A DNA stretch of 64,000 nucleotides. It comes from Straminergon stramineum. Taxonomy: Eukaryota > Streptophyta > Bryopsida > Hypnales > Calliergonaceae. Position 1 is the stretch's first letter; every line of letters starts with the position of its first letter. The DNA lies in the NCBI GenBank assembly GCA_963920665.1, contig OY987271.1:126501-190500 (forward strand). The letters are read 5' to 3'. Position numbers and translations under genes: made by a program. Shown in pieces: positions 1-13,450 of this stretch. Below the pieces are notes generated by a model. The model did no database searches, was not told the DNA's origin, and saw nothing but the letters and a program-made list of their open reading frames with translations.

Positions 1-2246
1 TACTCGAATGCCAACATTGTCTGCGAGTATCGGGCTCCCATTGTTTAACCACTAGTATCTGGGTGGTCGATGTTGGATGTTGATGCTAGCTGATGGTGTT
101 GGGTGCCTTCTACAACTACATGTTTTCGTTTTCATTTTCACCATTTATAACTTTGGATACTAATGGTGGTATTAAAGGTTCCACCAAAAAAAACGATTGG
201 AAGTGGATGGATTCCAAGTGGTGAGAGGAAGATCCTCATGGGTTAATGGACTCCCTACTAAATGGAAGTGCTTGACTTTACAATTTTGGATACTAAACTT
301 TGATTGTTTCCAGAGACTTTTTGGGAACTAAGCTTTAGGGAAGTACACCTAGGGGGGCCAAAGCTTCTTTGTAGGCTTGGATTTAACACCAAATCTAAGA
401 CTTTCTTAGGAGGCTAAAGGATCTCAATTCTATTGTCTATGCAATTTTTAACATACCATCTAAGACTCGATGGACCTAGGGTTCAAAGCTTCGCTGTCTT
501 AGTGGTCCCTACAATGATTCGTGCCAAATTTTGACAAGACTAGTGAACTACAGTAGTTAGAATACACTCAAGGCACACATAGTAGCTAAGTTAGTACAAT
601 GACGAGTTAGTGGGTGATTCCAAATTCCGTACTAAGGGTCCTCCAAAATGGCATCGCTAAGGTATGGTAGGAGGTTGCCCAAAGTTTAGTACAATGATAA
701 GGGGGGGAGGGGTTAAGCCTCCCTTAAGGATGTTACAATGAAAATGAACTTCACTAAGTTAGTAGTGGGAGCACTCAAACTTTAACTCTTCAAGACATGT
801 TAGTGCAAGCGTCACAAGGTGCAAAAGGACCCATAAGACCTCTATAAGCTTGAGAACAACAAGGGCTCGAAAGTTCCCCCAAAACATCATTCAAGGCTTT
901 TGGCTTAAAAAGCCAAAATCTTCAATATAAGTTGAACTTGACAAATTTAAATACAACAAATGAGGGTGAGTTGAGAGGAGAAAGGGTGCCCTTTTATACT
1001 CTTTCCCAGGCACTAATCTCCTCTCATTCTCCCTATCATCTAGGATTTTCATCCTAATCTCTTAAAATTTACACTTTCTATTCTAGTCCAAAATCTAACT
1101 TTGTTAGATTAACTCCAAATCACAAACAAATTGCGGCATTGGCTTTAGAAGGCCATTTTCACTCTCAAGAAATCCTCCACCTCTTTTCTTAACTCCAAAA
1201 TCTCAAGGAAATCTAGTGCCAACTTAACACCAAAATTAGGTGAAAACTCAATTTTTGGAGTTTGACTTCTCTGTAAAAAGTAACTAGACTAGGCATTAAG
1301 TAGCTATGGAGGAGTAAGAAATGACCTATCTTTGACTTCACTTAGCTTTTGTATGCTTCCGATCCGTTGGTCAATTCTACCGTAATCTTTTAATTTTGCC
1401 GATTGTCGGGGAATCTTACAAGTTTGGGCACTTCTAACTATCAAAATGTCCTAAAAATTTTCGGAATAATTTTTTGACATAAAAAAGATAGTCTGATTTT
1501 TAATGAGATTTTATCATCACTTGGATAATTTATAGAAATTCCCCGTTGTTAATTTTGACAATTGACCATCCAAAAGAACATCTTCTGACTATTAGGAAAT
1601 TCTAAAACTTTTTGTGGAATCTCTTATAGAATCCCACAAAACATGTGTAGGCTCATATTATTACTCTATACATTTACATGAGGGGAATAAAATCCGTCCT
1701 CTTATTGCAACACTAGTAACTAGAGAATCTTCCACATTGGAGGGGATCTTGGCAAATTGATTTTGGTGCTAAGTCCCGGGAGTGATTTCAACCTTAGGTC
1801 ACCTTTGATATTTTCTCGGCCATAGATTCTTCTATGGATCCGTCTTGAGGTAATTAATTCTTATAGTGCAACAGTTGGACGTTCTACCATTTCATTGGTG
1901 AGATGGAAAAATTAGAACCAATCTTTGGAAACTAACCTAAGGATTTCACTAGGACTCCCTCAACCACTTTTAGCCTTCATGTGTCATGCATTCTTTGGTT
2001 GAGCCTATTTTGTTAATATCACATAACTCTTCTAATTTCCACCAATTATTAACTTCTAACCTATATACATGTGGTTACTTGGGATATTCTAGCTACAACA
2101 CTCTATTTCTAGACCAAATGCTATATTAACATGCAACATACCTATTTTGGTTCTACACTCTTTTTTTTATATATAAAATTATATTCAAAATTGCAAAACA
2201 CAAAAAAAAGAAAATAGAAAGTCCCCGATGATGAATTGGGGGCTCA
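1..2246 (-). repeat. Repeat family R, copy D (truncated by window edge)
   Basis: Read on the minus strand, this stretch matches the first half of the large repeat at 44449-48618. Corresponding landmarks include the start (TGAGCCCCCAATTC here, TGAGACCCTAATTC there), the block around 1620-1690 with a 'gtgtaggctcatatt' element, and a single relic near 500-440 of the 62-bp unit that is triplicated at 46220. The outer end at 2246 is set by the terminal TGAGCCCCCAA. The other end runs off the window. No ORF of note lies inside. The copy is clearly diverged by eye, with many indels. Most likely it is part of a very long LTR or a LARD-type non-coding retroelement. Confidence 0.7.
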
Positions 2247-3930
2247 CAATACACTTTGAAGATGAAGAACTCAATTGACTTGAAAGATGAATAGAGATGG
2301 AAATAAGTTTATTTAGAATATTGGTTGATCATTGTCCTATAATAGCATAGACCCTTTTGAAACCCAATAGAAGGCGTCAATAATTTTTTGTTGATATACA
2401 GTTATTTGATTTGTTTAGATTTTAGAGAAAAAAGAAATTTGATAAGATTTCATTGTATGTGTGGGAAGAACTTAGCCGCAAGAAGTTTCATTTTTGTTGA
2501 TCACTATCTTATAGTAGTATAGATCTTCTTAGGGCCTATGGGTGAGGTATCTACATTTATGTCTTTATATGTTAGTAATCGGACTTTTCACATATTAGAA
2601 AATATTATAATTAAGATTGTTAAGATTTTAAGAAAATATTTGATTGATAGTGATTATTTGTGTAAGTAACAAACTTAATTACACTGAAATGTTGATTAGT
2701 TGATCATTGTCTTCTCATGGGATCTCTAGGGGATCCAACTCTTCTATCCTGGCCAAATGGTTGTTTGGTTGATAACACCCTTTTTGATGCTTGGTACCCC
2801 TCAATGTCAAGGGTAGTCCCCCAACCTCACAAAAAAAAATTTTATTTATGTATTTTCGTAGCTAGGGGCTTTCCTTAGTCTTGAGGGGTACTAAGCAACA
2901 AGAGGGGAGTGATCATAAAAATCTAAATTTCAATAGAACAACCTCATTTGATTTCAAAAGAATCCTTACTAATCACCAATTTTTTTCTTCTTAAAATCTA
3001 GTGAAGTCAAATAAATGGCACATTAGGGATGTCCAATGGACCACAATAATAGGTATTAATAAATTTTATTAAAATTCATAAATTTTACCCAAAATTTTTA
3101 GATAAAATCTTTAAAAAATTGTATGCTTATACTCTCATAAGCTCATGCTCACAAACTCACAAAATAGCACCCCTGACATGGAGACTCAAAAACTAATTGC
3201 CTATGATAGGCAAAATTACTAGTATACCTTGTTGGCATAATTGAAATTTTAAAACTTTTTCCCCACATAAAGACAAAGGTGAGAAATGGGGAGAGCAATT
3301 GAATTTTTCTTTTCTAAAAGTATAAATTTGTTATAAATGTGTTGCTCAATCGGCCTAAAAGAGTCTTTAGAGTACCCACAAACCAACAACAAATATGTCC
3401 ATAATGGTCATTTTAATCACTATATTTAATCACAATATTCCCTAACATAGTTACAACATGAATGCCTCAAGAAAGTCACTTCTTGTGATGGATTTACACT
3501 CAAAAGGTGGAAGTTTCTATTGATCACTCCATCACCTACGTCATCCAAGACATTGATTGTAGTCCCTAACTCAACCTAATGTATCCCAACTCTCATTTAT
3601 TAAAACAAATCTATCGTGGTTGATGCAAAACTTCAAACCTAGAAGGATGCAATAGACACTAAGTGTCTGATGGATGACAGAGAATCCTTCTATGTAGAAT
3701 GGAAGCGCAAATGTTCATTCTTGAAATTTTTGTGTAAAAATGGGAGGTCTTGCACAATAGTTTGACTTCCAATGAGTGTTATTGAGGATTTTTTAAGCAA
3801 ATTATTCACACTTTAAAAAAAAATTGATTTCCTTAGTGACCAACTTGACCTTCTTGAATTAATTAATCATTCTCTAGGTGTCTATGGAAGATCTATGAAA
3901 GATCTATAAAAGAGTGAATGATGGATTGAT
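2247..3930. other. AT-rich spacer, no gene seen
   Basis: Apart from the weak duplication at 2325-2730, I see no coding region, RNA gene or bounded transposon here. Confidence 0.5.
2325..2730 (+). repeat. Diverged short tandem duplication
   Basis: A motif of the form 'ttggttgatcattgtc' followed by an AT-rich block and 'catagaccc/tatagatct' occurs near 2331 and near 2495, with a shorter third match near 2698. The spacing is about 165-200 bases. This looks like an old, decayed tandem duplication of roughly 170 bp. It carries no gene. Confidence 0.35.
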
Positions 3931-5415
3931 AAAGAAAGAGAGACCATTTGATGGGAGGGATTGAGAGTAGATAGGATAGAAGAAGAATCCTCAAATTTTA
4001 TTTGAGACCTTGGATTAACTTTAGGTGATTATCGCGAGATTAGACGTAAAATGGAGGACATAAGAGGTAGTTTAACCTTGTAGGATGCAATGACACGTAC
4101 TTAGTTAACCTCGTAAGTGAAACAAGGATAGTTGGGCCATCGTAGGACTTAAGAGAAATAGTGTAGAAGGAAAAGAAAGAAGGATAGAAATAGGACGAAG
4201 CCAACGAGCAAAACTTTGTATTAACTTATTTTATTATTAAAATGATGGTTCGTTGAATCGTATCGAGGGAATTCATGGTGGAGGAGGGAGAACTCTATGT
4301 AAGCACGATCAACAACTTGAGTTCCAAGGTATGAAACAACCCATCCCTAACTTTTTCAATTTCCCTCATTAGTAGTTATTAACTTTGACTGAGGCCCACT
4401 CCTAAGTTAGACTTTGAAGGCTATAGATTTTGTCACTTTTTATGGTAAAAACCTAGAGAGGAGGTTTGTAGCTTTCCAAAAAAACTAAGGCACACCTAAA
4501 TTGGAATGTAAACAAGGAAGTTATTACAGGATGAAGATTAGGACTTAATTTGGATGAAAAACAGTTAGACATAAAAGTTGGTAGCAAATTGAGGAGATTA
4601 AGAAGAGGCCATTAATTAGAGTCTAGAGGTGAAGAAGAAAGTCAATTTCCAATTATAGACTAGGAGAAATTAGTGGATGAAGTTTTGAGTGTCAACTAGC
4701 GACCAAACTTCATCCATCGAGAACTTTTAGTGGGAGCATCAGATTAGCAAGTGTCTTACCAATCTGAAGAGCTAAGATTAAGGGCTATAGAGGAAAAATA
4801 TGAACTCATCACAAAATAGGAAATAGGTGAAAGCTAACCTGAGTTGTGAATGCTAAAAGAAGTTAATCACAAGGCTAGGAAGTAGAAGTTGAGCAAGTAA
4901 TTTAGGAATCTAGGCTTATAGGGGAGTTTGATTAGATCCCAAAGGACCCTTTCAATTAGGGAAATAAATGAAAAACCCAAAAGATAATGAGGGATGAAGT
5001 CCAGACTAGGGTGGGATGAGAAATCTGTAAAAGTTTTCACTTAGGACCAAACTCCAGATTTAGTTAGGGATAAACCTCTTGAACCACTCCTAGAAATTTC
5101 GAATCATTTTGAATTATAGAACTAGACTTAATTGGTGGATGATGTTTGAAGAATCGAGTAGTGATCAAACTTCATCCGCTCATAACTTCGGCTAGGAAGG
5201 TTGGATAGGGTCAAATTTTAGGTTTTTGGAAATGGAAAGGAAATACCTAGAGGGTTTTAAAGTTAGGTCCTCCTTGCCATGAGTTCCATTTGAAACCCAC
5301 AGCGGCGTCATCCATTCGGTCAGCCAAGGACATCGAACGTAGATCAAGCAATTCTTGTATTTTGGGGTCACATTTAGGCACTTAGAAATAGATCCATTGC
5401 TTGGAAGGTTCCCAA
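3930..5415 (+). repeat. Repeat family R, copy A (3' part)
   Basis: Colinear with about 47390-48520 of copy C. Shared landmarks are 'gtagataggatag' near 3968, 'ttcatggtggaggagg' near 4272, 'cttcatcc.ctcataacttcggctaggaagg' near 5171, and 'gatccattgcttggaagg' near 5393. Similarity stops at about 5415, so the last ~100 bp including the terminus are missing. Non-coding and moderately diverged. Confidence 0.75.
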
Positions 5416-7040
5416 TACTCTACAAATTTGAGACAAGAGGAATCGACTATGGAGGTTGACATGGGCTATTACAAAATTCACACGTAAAATGCTTTGCAAA
5501 CGACAAATGGTTGCAAATGATTTTCAAGTTTGCAGACACGACAAATAACTCAGACAAATGAATGAAGGCATGCAACAATAGGCTACAAATATATGCTTGA
5601 CTCACGCAATGACTAGCAAACCACTACATGCCCCGATCAACACATCATGGTACAATAACGATTTAGGGAACATGTGATTTCAAATTGTAAGTACATTGAA
5701 TCTCAAGAGTCTCTAAGACCCAAAGTTTGTAACCATGTTGTTGTTTCCTTCTTGTTGTGCAAATATGCATGGAAATTTGTAGCATGCATTTGCAAGCCTG
5801 CTTGCTATAGGCAATGTCCAAAATTGCGGTCTTGGTGATTCCATATTTGGGTACATAGCATTGACATAGCATTTGCTTCTCTAAAACTTGACTCCTCAAG
5901 TTTGGGTACAATGTTCCAAGTATGTTCATCATCATGGATTGCTTGTAGGGCAACAAGCACTAACCACAATAGTTTGCGAGCAATGTTGACGCTACTATGA
6001 AGCTGAATGACTAGTTCTACCAAAAGATTGACTAGCTTCTATCGTCACCAACCAAGTTGTGTACCCAACACTACTATCCAATACGTACTGCTTGAATATG
6101 GTTTTTGGCAATTAACAATGTTGGAGTCTTCATAGATTCAAACGTGCAAGGTAGTGCAATTGAAAACCTTCCTTGCTACTAGTGCAAATTCTGCTTTCGA
6201 GCCTCCACGTCTTCCTTACCACTCTTACTATAATTTGTAGTTAACAATGGAACATGAGCGCAAAGCATGCTTGATTAGAATCTCATATAGTTAGAGCAAC
6301 TTCTCACATTGCATCCTTCATTGCAACAATGCCAATGATCATCTACCAATTGCAATTAGTCGAGATCTAGAATTCCGGGCAAATTGCTATGTCCCAAGAT
6401 AAGCTTTGCACTATAGTGGGCCCTATTTTTGCAATTCAAAACTCGCCACACGTTCCAGCAAGCACGTCATTGGGTTCCAAATTTGAAATCAACCTACTTT
6501 CATTCTCAATTTTTTTTCCATTCTAGATAATCCACCATTGCAAGTGTAGATGAAAAAATTGGAAAAGATGTTTTTTGTGTTGTTAGGGCATTGAGGGGTT
6601 AATGATAGATGATTAGATGACATAAATATTGAAGCTTATTTTATTCTCCATGATGTGTGGATGAATTTTGTGGATGAGGACTTTGGAAAGGAAAATATAA
6701 CCTCTTTGAAGACTACTGAATGTTATGCCCTAAGTCTAAACAACTGATAGCTTAAGATGACCTTATTTATGTTGAACCAATGCCTAACTAACTCAAACAA
6801 ATGTTTCAATAAAACTTGCACCTTTCAGTCTTTATTGGAGGTAAATCATATGATTTTATTGTCGTTGTTACCAAACGCCGGGTGCGAATGTACCTTTAAC
6901 ATTAAGCTGATTTCGCTCCCTAACCGAACACCATGGCTACAGGGATCCAGTGGCCCAGCGCTTACCGAAAATTTGAGATGAAGGCACCAAATTAGCCTTT
7001 GCCCTTCCTTCCCATCTCTCTCCCATCCTTCCATTCAGTT
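5416..7040. other. Spacer upstream of the MLN51 gene
   Basis: No gene recognised. The first part (to about 6500) is rich in CAA/TTG-type runs and looks like decayed repeat. The last 200-300 bases before 7040 become markedly more GC-rich, as expected near a plant promoter. I cannot point to a convincing TATA box. Confidence 0.4.
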
Positions 7041-7490
7041 CCGTCCTCAGGTATTTCGACCCGTCCTGTCGCTTCGAAGTCCAAGCGTCCAAACCCTAAA
7101 AGAGACCGCCCTTCCCTTCCCTGTTCCCGGCTCTGAAGCTCCCACAGCCCCGTAGCTCCGTGATTGCCATCGTTCCTCCCTCTCCTTTCTCTCTGTGTGT
7201 GTCTGTCTGTCTAGGTTTCTCTCCTTCCCTTCTTCGCTGATTGCGTTGTTCTTCTTCGCTGCAACGCCTCAAAGTTTAAGCTTGCTAACCTTTAACTTAG
7301 TACCGTATTCTTTATCTCCTTCACCCCCGGCCATTCCTGGCTCTTCGTCGTGTCCTCTTCCTTCACTGGTCTGCTAATCTTTTGTAAGTAATGCGCCCGC
7401 CCTCTCTTCACTCCTCGTTTTTCCGCTCCTCTACCCCGCCGTTCTCCCTTCCCTCTGTCCCCCTCCTTTCTGCATCTCCTGTTCCTCCTC
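7041..7490 (+). promoter_or_regulatory. Pyrimidine-rich 5' leader/promoter-proximal region with overlapping uORF
   Basis: The 450 bases before the MLN51 start are C/T-rich and contain TCTG/TGTC repeats near 7190-7215. From 7391 to 7490 there is no AG dinucleotide at all, so the GTAAGT-like string at 7384 has no acceptor before the main start. An upstream ATG at 7391 opens a 49-codon frame that overlaps the main start and ends at the TAG at 7538-7540. If the transcript begins upstream of 7391, this uORF would dampen MLN51 translation. Confidence 0.45.
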
Positions 7491-10400
7491 ATGGCCACTG
7501 CGCTCTCCGAGTCTGGCTTAGAGGAGGGCGAGTACGATAGTGATAGCGATGGCGCTTCCGCTCTGGCCTTGCGCCGCCGCGAAGCTAGTGACGACGAGGA
7601 CCGCGAACTGCCGCTGGACGCCGTCTCCTCCGCCGACGATGATGATGACGACGACTCGCACCATTCTTTCTCCGACGAGGAGGTCGACAGGGAGGGCACG
7701 CCTCCCGAACGTGAGGACGGGGGTGGTGATGCCTTACCTCGACGCCGACGCTTAGTTAGTGACGAGGATGATGACCACGAGGGTTTGCATCAGGAGGACG
7801 GTAGCCGCATAAGTGCGGACCCCGAGGATGGTCCGCAAGGCGTCGCTGCCTCGGACGCCATCGACAGCGTCGAGGGCGTGGACGAGGAAAAGAAAGAGGC
7901 AGAGCCCTTTGTTGTTCCTACCGCAGGGGCGTTCTACATGCATGACGATCGTTTTCGCGGAGTTGCTGGAAATCGTCCCAGGTAAATTTTCAGATTGATG
8001 CAAGCAGTTTCTTTTTCCATCATTCTCGAAAACAGACTCTCTTTTTGACCGTATCTGCTGAGTGTTACCCCGTGAGAGCTCTGAAATCAGTTAAGAACCA
8101 AACCCGTTTCTGACGCATATCTCCAGGTTTCGCTATTTCGAAGTCACAGGCTTTCGGTAACTGAACTGGATAGTTTGCTATTTTTTAGTTGTATTATATG
8201 TGGCATACCTCTTCCGCCAGAGTGGTGCCTGACTCTGGAATCTCTTATTCTTGTCTGCATGGACCTGCCTTCAAATCATAGTCAGCAACAGGATAACCCT
8301 CTTTATAATGGCTATGCATCACTCGCGATCCGGAGTCATCTTAGAACCTATATATTAGGAATAAGGTTGGGACACCTGAAACCACCACTTTTTCTAGTGT
8401 GACCAGTATTTAATATTAGACCGACAAATGTTTTTTATATTTCTGATTGGTAATTAAAAGGATATTTCTGAGGGATCAGTTTTTTTGGGTAGTTGTTCTA
8501 AAATCGTTTCTTCAACAGTAGGAATTTCTACGCTTGAGATCCCAGTTCCAGTTTGAAGGTCAACCTAGTTGATGAAATGCTGGTATCCGTGATGTTTTGT
8601 GTTTTTGACGGATACTATTCCTGGTGGCTATTCGAATTACTCAATTGTAGGGTATCTTCTCTTCGCTTGTGGCATTGGTATTACATTTTGCGCGTTTTAC
8701 ACTGTTTGAGGAAATGTTAATGGGATGAGAAGTGCAGGCGGGGCGTGGGAGGCAGCAGAAAACTTTGGGAAGCCAAGGATGAGAAGCCCTGGGTACATGA
8801 TTTATTTGAAGAACTCAATCTGCGGGATGATAGTTTTAGGGACGATGGATTTTCGAGAGGTGGAAGAGGTAGAAGTCGAGGCAGAGGACGTATCAATGGG
8901 GATCGAACCAGAGGATGGGTAGGGAAGCTTGCCAGTGATGCAGAGGAGTTGAACCTAAATCGTGCCAGGCGTGGGCGAGGAAAGGGTCGCCCTGCAAGAA
9001 GTGAAGGAGGAGACCACAGCAGAGTTGAACAAGAATCAGGTTCTTCAACCACCAACGGAACACAAGACAATACCGTGAGCACCAACAGTGAGGGACAGTA
9101 TGAAAGCATAAAGCATGAGTTTATGGCTCCTCGGAGAGTAGGTGCTGGTTCACTGAACTCTGCGTCACCACCTTTTTTTCCTTCAAGCGCTTTGCAACAG
9201 AAATTAGTTGAGGGATCAGAGTCCAACCAGGCTAATGTCAATCGAAGCACCAAGGGAAGGGATCGAGGGACAAAATCAGGGTCTCAAGTGTTTGTGGCGA
9301 AATCCAGCGGTTCTGGAAGGGGGTCGCAAGTTGGAGGAACATCGCAGAGCTGTGTTCAATCCCAGCAACCAATCATACCATCTACAAGTGAGCAACACAC
9401 GTTATGTATGTGCATCACGGGTTAAACACTTTAGGCATGTGCAAATCGATTTTGATTTACGAGTCTTTTGGAATCTGGTAGATTTGACTGCCAGCTTGAG
9501 AGCCCTTGGAACATTTTTTTGGAGGCATATCATCTGTAGATTATTTTCTTGGGGCCGGAAACTATTTCTTTGTGGATCTTTAAGCAGTAATTACGCATGA
9601 AACATGAGTACTCGATCTGCAAACAGTTATTAGTAGTGGTAGTATTTCTTCACAAAATTAAGGTTATTTGTGAATATGAAATGGTTCACAACATCTCTGT
9701 GTCAAGTCGCATCTCAGAATTGTTTCCTTAGTAAATCGATCGGATGGGGTGGAAGTGTGGCTTATCGCTGTCCATCCTACTTAAGTTGGTGAAGTGATGA
9801 TTAGCCGGTCCTGAATGTAAGTTGACATTTGTCCTGCAGCGGCAACAATTGCAAGAACCAGTAGCAGTAGCAGTCAGGGACAACCTCCTTTTGTATCTTC
9901 AGTGCAACCTCAGTCACAACTAGCACAGGTCCAAGAAGCACAAGGTGCTGGCGTAATTGCTCATGTTTCAGCCGGTTCCATTTCAACTAATTCAGGGCAG
10001 TCTGTGCAACCTGCCAGACCAAGAACTACTGGAGGCAGAGGGGGTAGAGGGGGGAATACCCAGGTAGGAGGAGGAAGGGGTGGACCGTTTGTTTATCACG
10101 GAGTTGCTTCCACCGGAATTAATAATGTACACAAGGTGGAACCAGGGTTCTCTCCTCCGATCCCTGCTGTTGGACCTGGTCAGTATATAGCTTATTTAAT
10201 TGTTGTCAATCCCGACCCATGTTGTGGTTTCTTTGGCTTCACTAAACTATCATTATCACATGCATCTGTAATCAATGTTGAATTTCCATTATATGTGTGT
10301 TCACCTCTTCGTCATTTACTACCCTTCGGTCGATAATCATAGTGAGGATGTATAGTTGCTGAGTATTAACTCTGCGTGGCAATTTTGTAGTTCCTGTTCA

Positions 10401-11632
10401 ATATGGAGGTCATCCTCCTGCAGGCATACCACTCCCAGCTGTGGGTATGGCCATGCCAAATTATTCTGGACAACCGCAATACGGGTTTCCCAACTCTGAA
10501 GTAACTTGGTAAGGTTGAAGTTCGCAGCTGTTTTTTTCATCATATGATGGTTCTATCTGACTTGACTAACCATTCTGACCAGCCCAATGTTTCTAGTTGG
10601 TCATCAATGTCGGTGATGAAGGATCGATCTCTTCAACTAACCTTCTGCTTCCTCAAATTGAGCAGGATACCAGTACTGGCAGGAGGTGGAACAATAGGTG
10701 CTGGCTATGCAACACCTTATATGACCATGGAGGGCACACCTTCACCAATGTATTTCAGCCAGCCAACCCCACAGCCACCCTCCTTCCGTCCCACTGGGTT
10801 AGTTTCTGTATTTGGAAATATCTTCTGATTTTTCGCTTTAGCAAGCTACCTGAACAAATCATCTAGGGGTTAACTAGGACCTGATCTAGTTCTTCTGCTG
10901 TGGTGTTCAATTTTCATTGAGCATGCCATTTTAATTAGGTCAAGTGAGTTTAGCTCTGCATGATAGAGAGGCTAGTGCCACTCAGCAGTCCTAGTTACTA
11001 GCTTCATACTACCTCATCAGCTGGCTCTAGTGTGTAATGCGTGGAATCTTATTTGATATGTTCTCAGAAATGGTTCGAAACCAAGTGGGCTGTGGAAACC
11101 GCCTCCCAATCAAGGTTATTATGCCGCCTCAACATTTAAATTTCCGTCGATGTATATGAGTGAAGTTGAGTAACAGGGATACTGGAGGACACTTAAGGTT
11201 CTGTTTCTTTCAGTATCAGTGAAAAAAACATTTTGACCTCTTTGGGCTATGGATGTAGTATTCTCAGCATGTGCATCTCTCAAATATTTTTAAGTTGGGA
11301 GCTCGCTGAATCTTTGTAAACTTCATCTCGTTGTGCAGAACTTGGCCATGACGAGTTTGGACATCGCCAGAGTAAACCACGCAGGTTTGTATTCACCAGA
11401 TTCCATGTTGCAAGCTTTACTTATTGCCGGGATTGGTGTGGCTAATCCGTCTTCATGTTCCTCTTTACCTTTTCGTTTCTTAGAATTCCTTCACTAAAAC
11501 GTGCTGTATACCGCACAGGTTGTCGACTGTTTTAATCCTATCTTCAATTATTCTGTGTTTCTTTCACTGATAGTAGTGTAATTGCAATGTTTGGTTGTGT
11601 GCAGATATTCAGAGATGAACTTTGGGCAGTGA
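7491..11632 (+). CDS. MLN51: Barentsz/MLN51 (CASC3) exon-junction-complex protein
   Basis: Eight exons: 7491-7981, 8738-9387, 9840-10178, 10391-10508, 10666-10797, 11068-11114, 11339-11384, 11605-11632. All introns are GT-AG, phases match throughout, and the product is 616 aa. The Btz/SELOR core is split by intron 1: residues 142-155 read VPTAGAFYMHDDRF, and exon 2 supplies GGSRKLWEAKDEKPWVHD. In this family that core binds eIF4A-III and RNA, with the Trp and His-Asp pairs conserved. Before it lies a very acidic region (Asp/Glu and SDEE tracts, residues 11-140). After it comes an RGRGRG-like basic patch, then a Gln/Ser/Gly/Pro-rich disordered region with an RGG-type stretch in exon 3. The tail ends in SKPRRYSEMNFGQ, as in plant homologues. 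The start is the first ATG in frame with the acidic N-terminus. The protein is expected in the nucleus and in cytoplasmic RNP granules. Family assignment is firm; details of expression are not visible. Confidence 0.93.
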
Positions 11633-13161
11633 GCATTTGACAGAAGACATTGCACATTTTTTATGTTTTCCGGAATTTGGATCGTTGAAATGTTTTGTAT
11701 TAATACATCATATTCCACAGTTGCAAGAGCTCTCTGGGGAGTATGACTTGAGACTAGAGTTTTAGATTGCCAAAAAAGAAATTTGTATACATGAGTTGCG
11801 TGTACTGTACTTCTGCAGCTAGGGTACTGGCAATACTGTCAAGAGCCTTTGTTTATCCCTTTTCATGTACTGCTAAATAGGACTAATGGCAAAGGATATT
11901 ACTCATTAGCTCCGCATTCACATGCCGGTGGAGTTGTAATTGGACCCGCCTGTGGAGCGACAGTCCAACTGATTCTTGATTTGAGGAGTCCCCGACAGAA
12001 GTTTTGGATGCACATTACTGAACCCAGTTTCTTTCTTTACATCCAAATGCAGTAGAAAGTGCACAGTATGCAATTAGGGTCCAAAGGGGTAGAATTAGAA
12101 CTCAAGGTTGGACAATGTGTCTCTTATCCAAAATTCATGAAAGTCCAAAATATAAAAGAGGATCTCAGAGCACCGAATGAGATAACAGTTCTCACTTGAG
12201 TTCCATACCTTTAGGGCAGGTCCTGCGAAAAATATTTATTTTGAAGAAAGTCAGAAAAAGAATAAATGAAAGAGAGAAATTGCTGAATTCTGAAAGAATC
12301 AAGTGACCAAGTTGTAAATAAAGAAGATGTGTAGTAAAAGCTGAAAGAGTTATAATGAAATCCAATTATCATCTAGCCTCACTTTTGGTAATCCTATGGA
12401 AGGGATGGTTTAGTGAATCTAGTATCTTACTCATGCATAGCAATTGGCTTCATTTTTACCCTAACTTTTGAAAGAGATAGATGAGGTATGGGGAACTTCT
12501 CATTGAAGTTCTGCCATAAAAACCATCTACCCCACTTTGGCCATCTGAAAAGCTTTGCAACCGAAAGGTGGAGTGTTCAAATGTAAGGCTCATTGGTAGG
12601 CATTGGCAGGCATTAATACCTAGTTTAACATTACCTCTAACTTTAAGAAGATTATCAATCAGAAAATCTTTATTTTTGAATTGTTTTAAGATCTTCAAAG
12701 AAATAACAAGGTGACTTTCAAAATTAAGTTTTAAACTTGTTTCCTAAAGATAATGGTTCAAGTCCAATTTAGCTACTACAATAATTTTTCTTTTTATATT
12801 AATTACAACTATCTTTGTGAGATTTACGTAGCATTATCACCCTACTCTAAGATAGCCAATCACTAACAACCAAGAGTCAATTTTGAGATTTGAAGACCTT
12901 TAAGAGGTATCTTTAAGTTCAAACTTGTTGCTTAACATAGTTTACTAAGCAATCCTTTAGATGGCATTGCTTGCCAATTTTACGAAAATAACAACCATGT
13001 GGCTCTAATGTTAACATGAAAGGTGAAATTTTTTGATGATTTTTAGCTATTTGAATTTATAGGTGGTTTTCAAATTTTAGTTGTCTTTAAGGATTTTATT
13101 ATTTTTAGCTTGACACTTTGAGCTTGATTTGTGGATGATCTTTGCAATGTGCCATTTGGAT
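11633..13161. other. MLN51 3' flank and spacer
   Basis: The first 300-400 bases probably hold the 3' UTR: T-rich, with 'tattaatacatca' near 11700 as a possible poly(A)-region element. From about 12060 on I see only AT-rich non-coding sequence. Confidence 0.4.
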
Positions 13162-13450
13162 CACTAGAAGAAAACTACATTTTACATGACAAAAACTATA
13201 TTATATTCAATAGAAAAGTATGGAATCAGTTTTGTTGAGTTCTCCCTTCATAACACAAAATTCTACGTTTTACTTGTCAAAATTTGCATTCGACAAGTAA
13301 AATGTAGATTGTGACAAGTAAAACGCAAAATTTTGTATTACAAAGAGAGAACTCAACAAAACTAATTCCATACTTTTCTGTTGAGTACGACACAATTTCT
13401 ATCATGTAAAACGCAATTTTTGACAAGTAAAATGTAGTTTTCTTTTCGTG
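13162..13450 (+). mobile_element. CACTA-type foldback MITE (289 bp)
   Basis: The element starts CACTAGAAGAAAACTACATT and its other end, read in reverse, starts CACGAAAAGAAAACTACATT. The arms pair along most of their length (for example the block around 13210-13275 with that at 13300-13385), leaving only a short loop. It is flanked by the perfect 3-bp duplication GAT (13159-13161 and 13451-13453), the size used by CACTA transposases. There is no coding capacity. The right terminus has one change in the CACTA pentamer. Confidence 0.9.

Noticed and set aside
8717..9253. 178-codon minus-strand ORF
   Set aside because: Antisense shadow of MLN51 exon 2.
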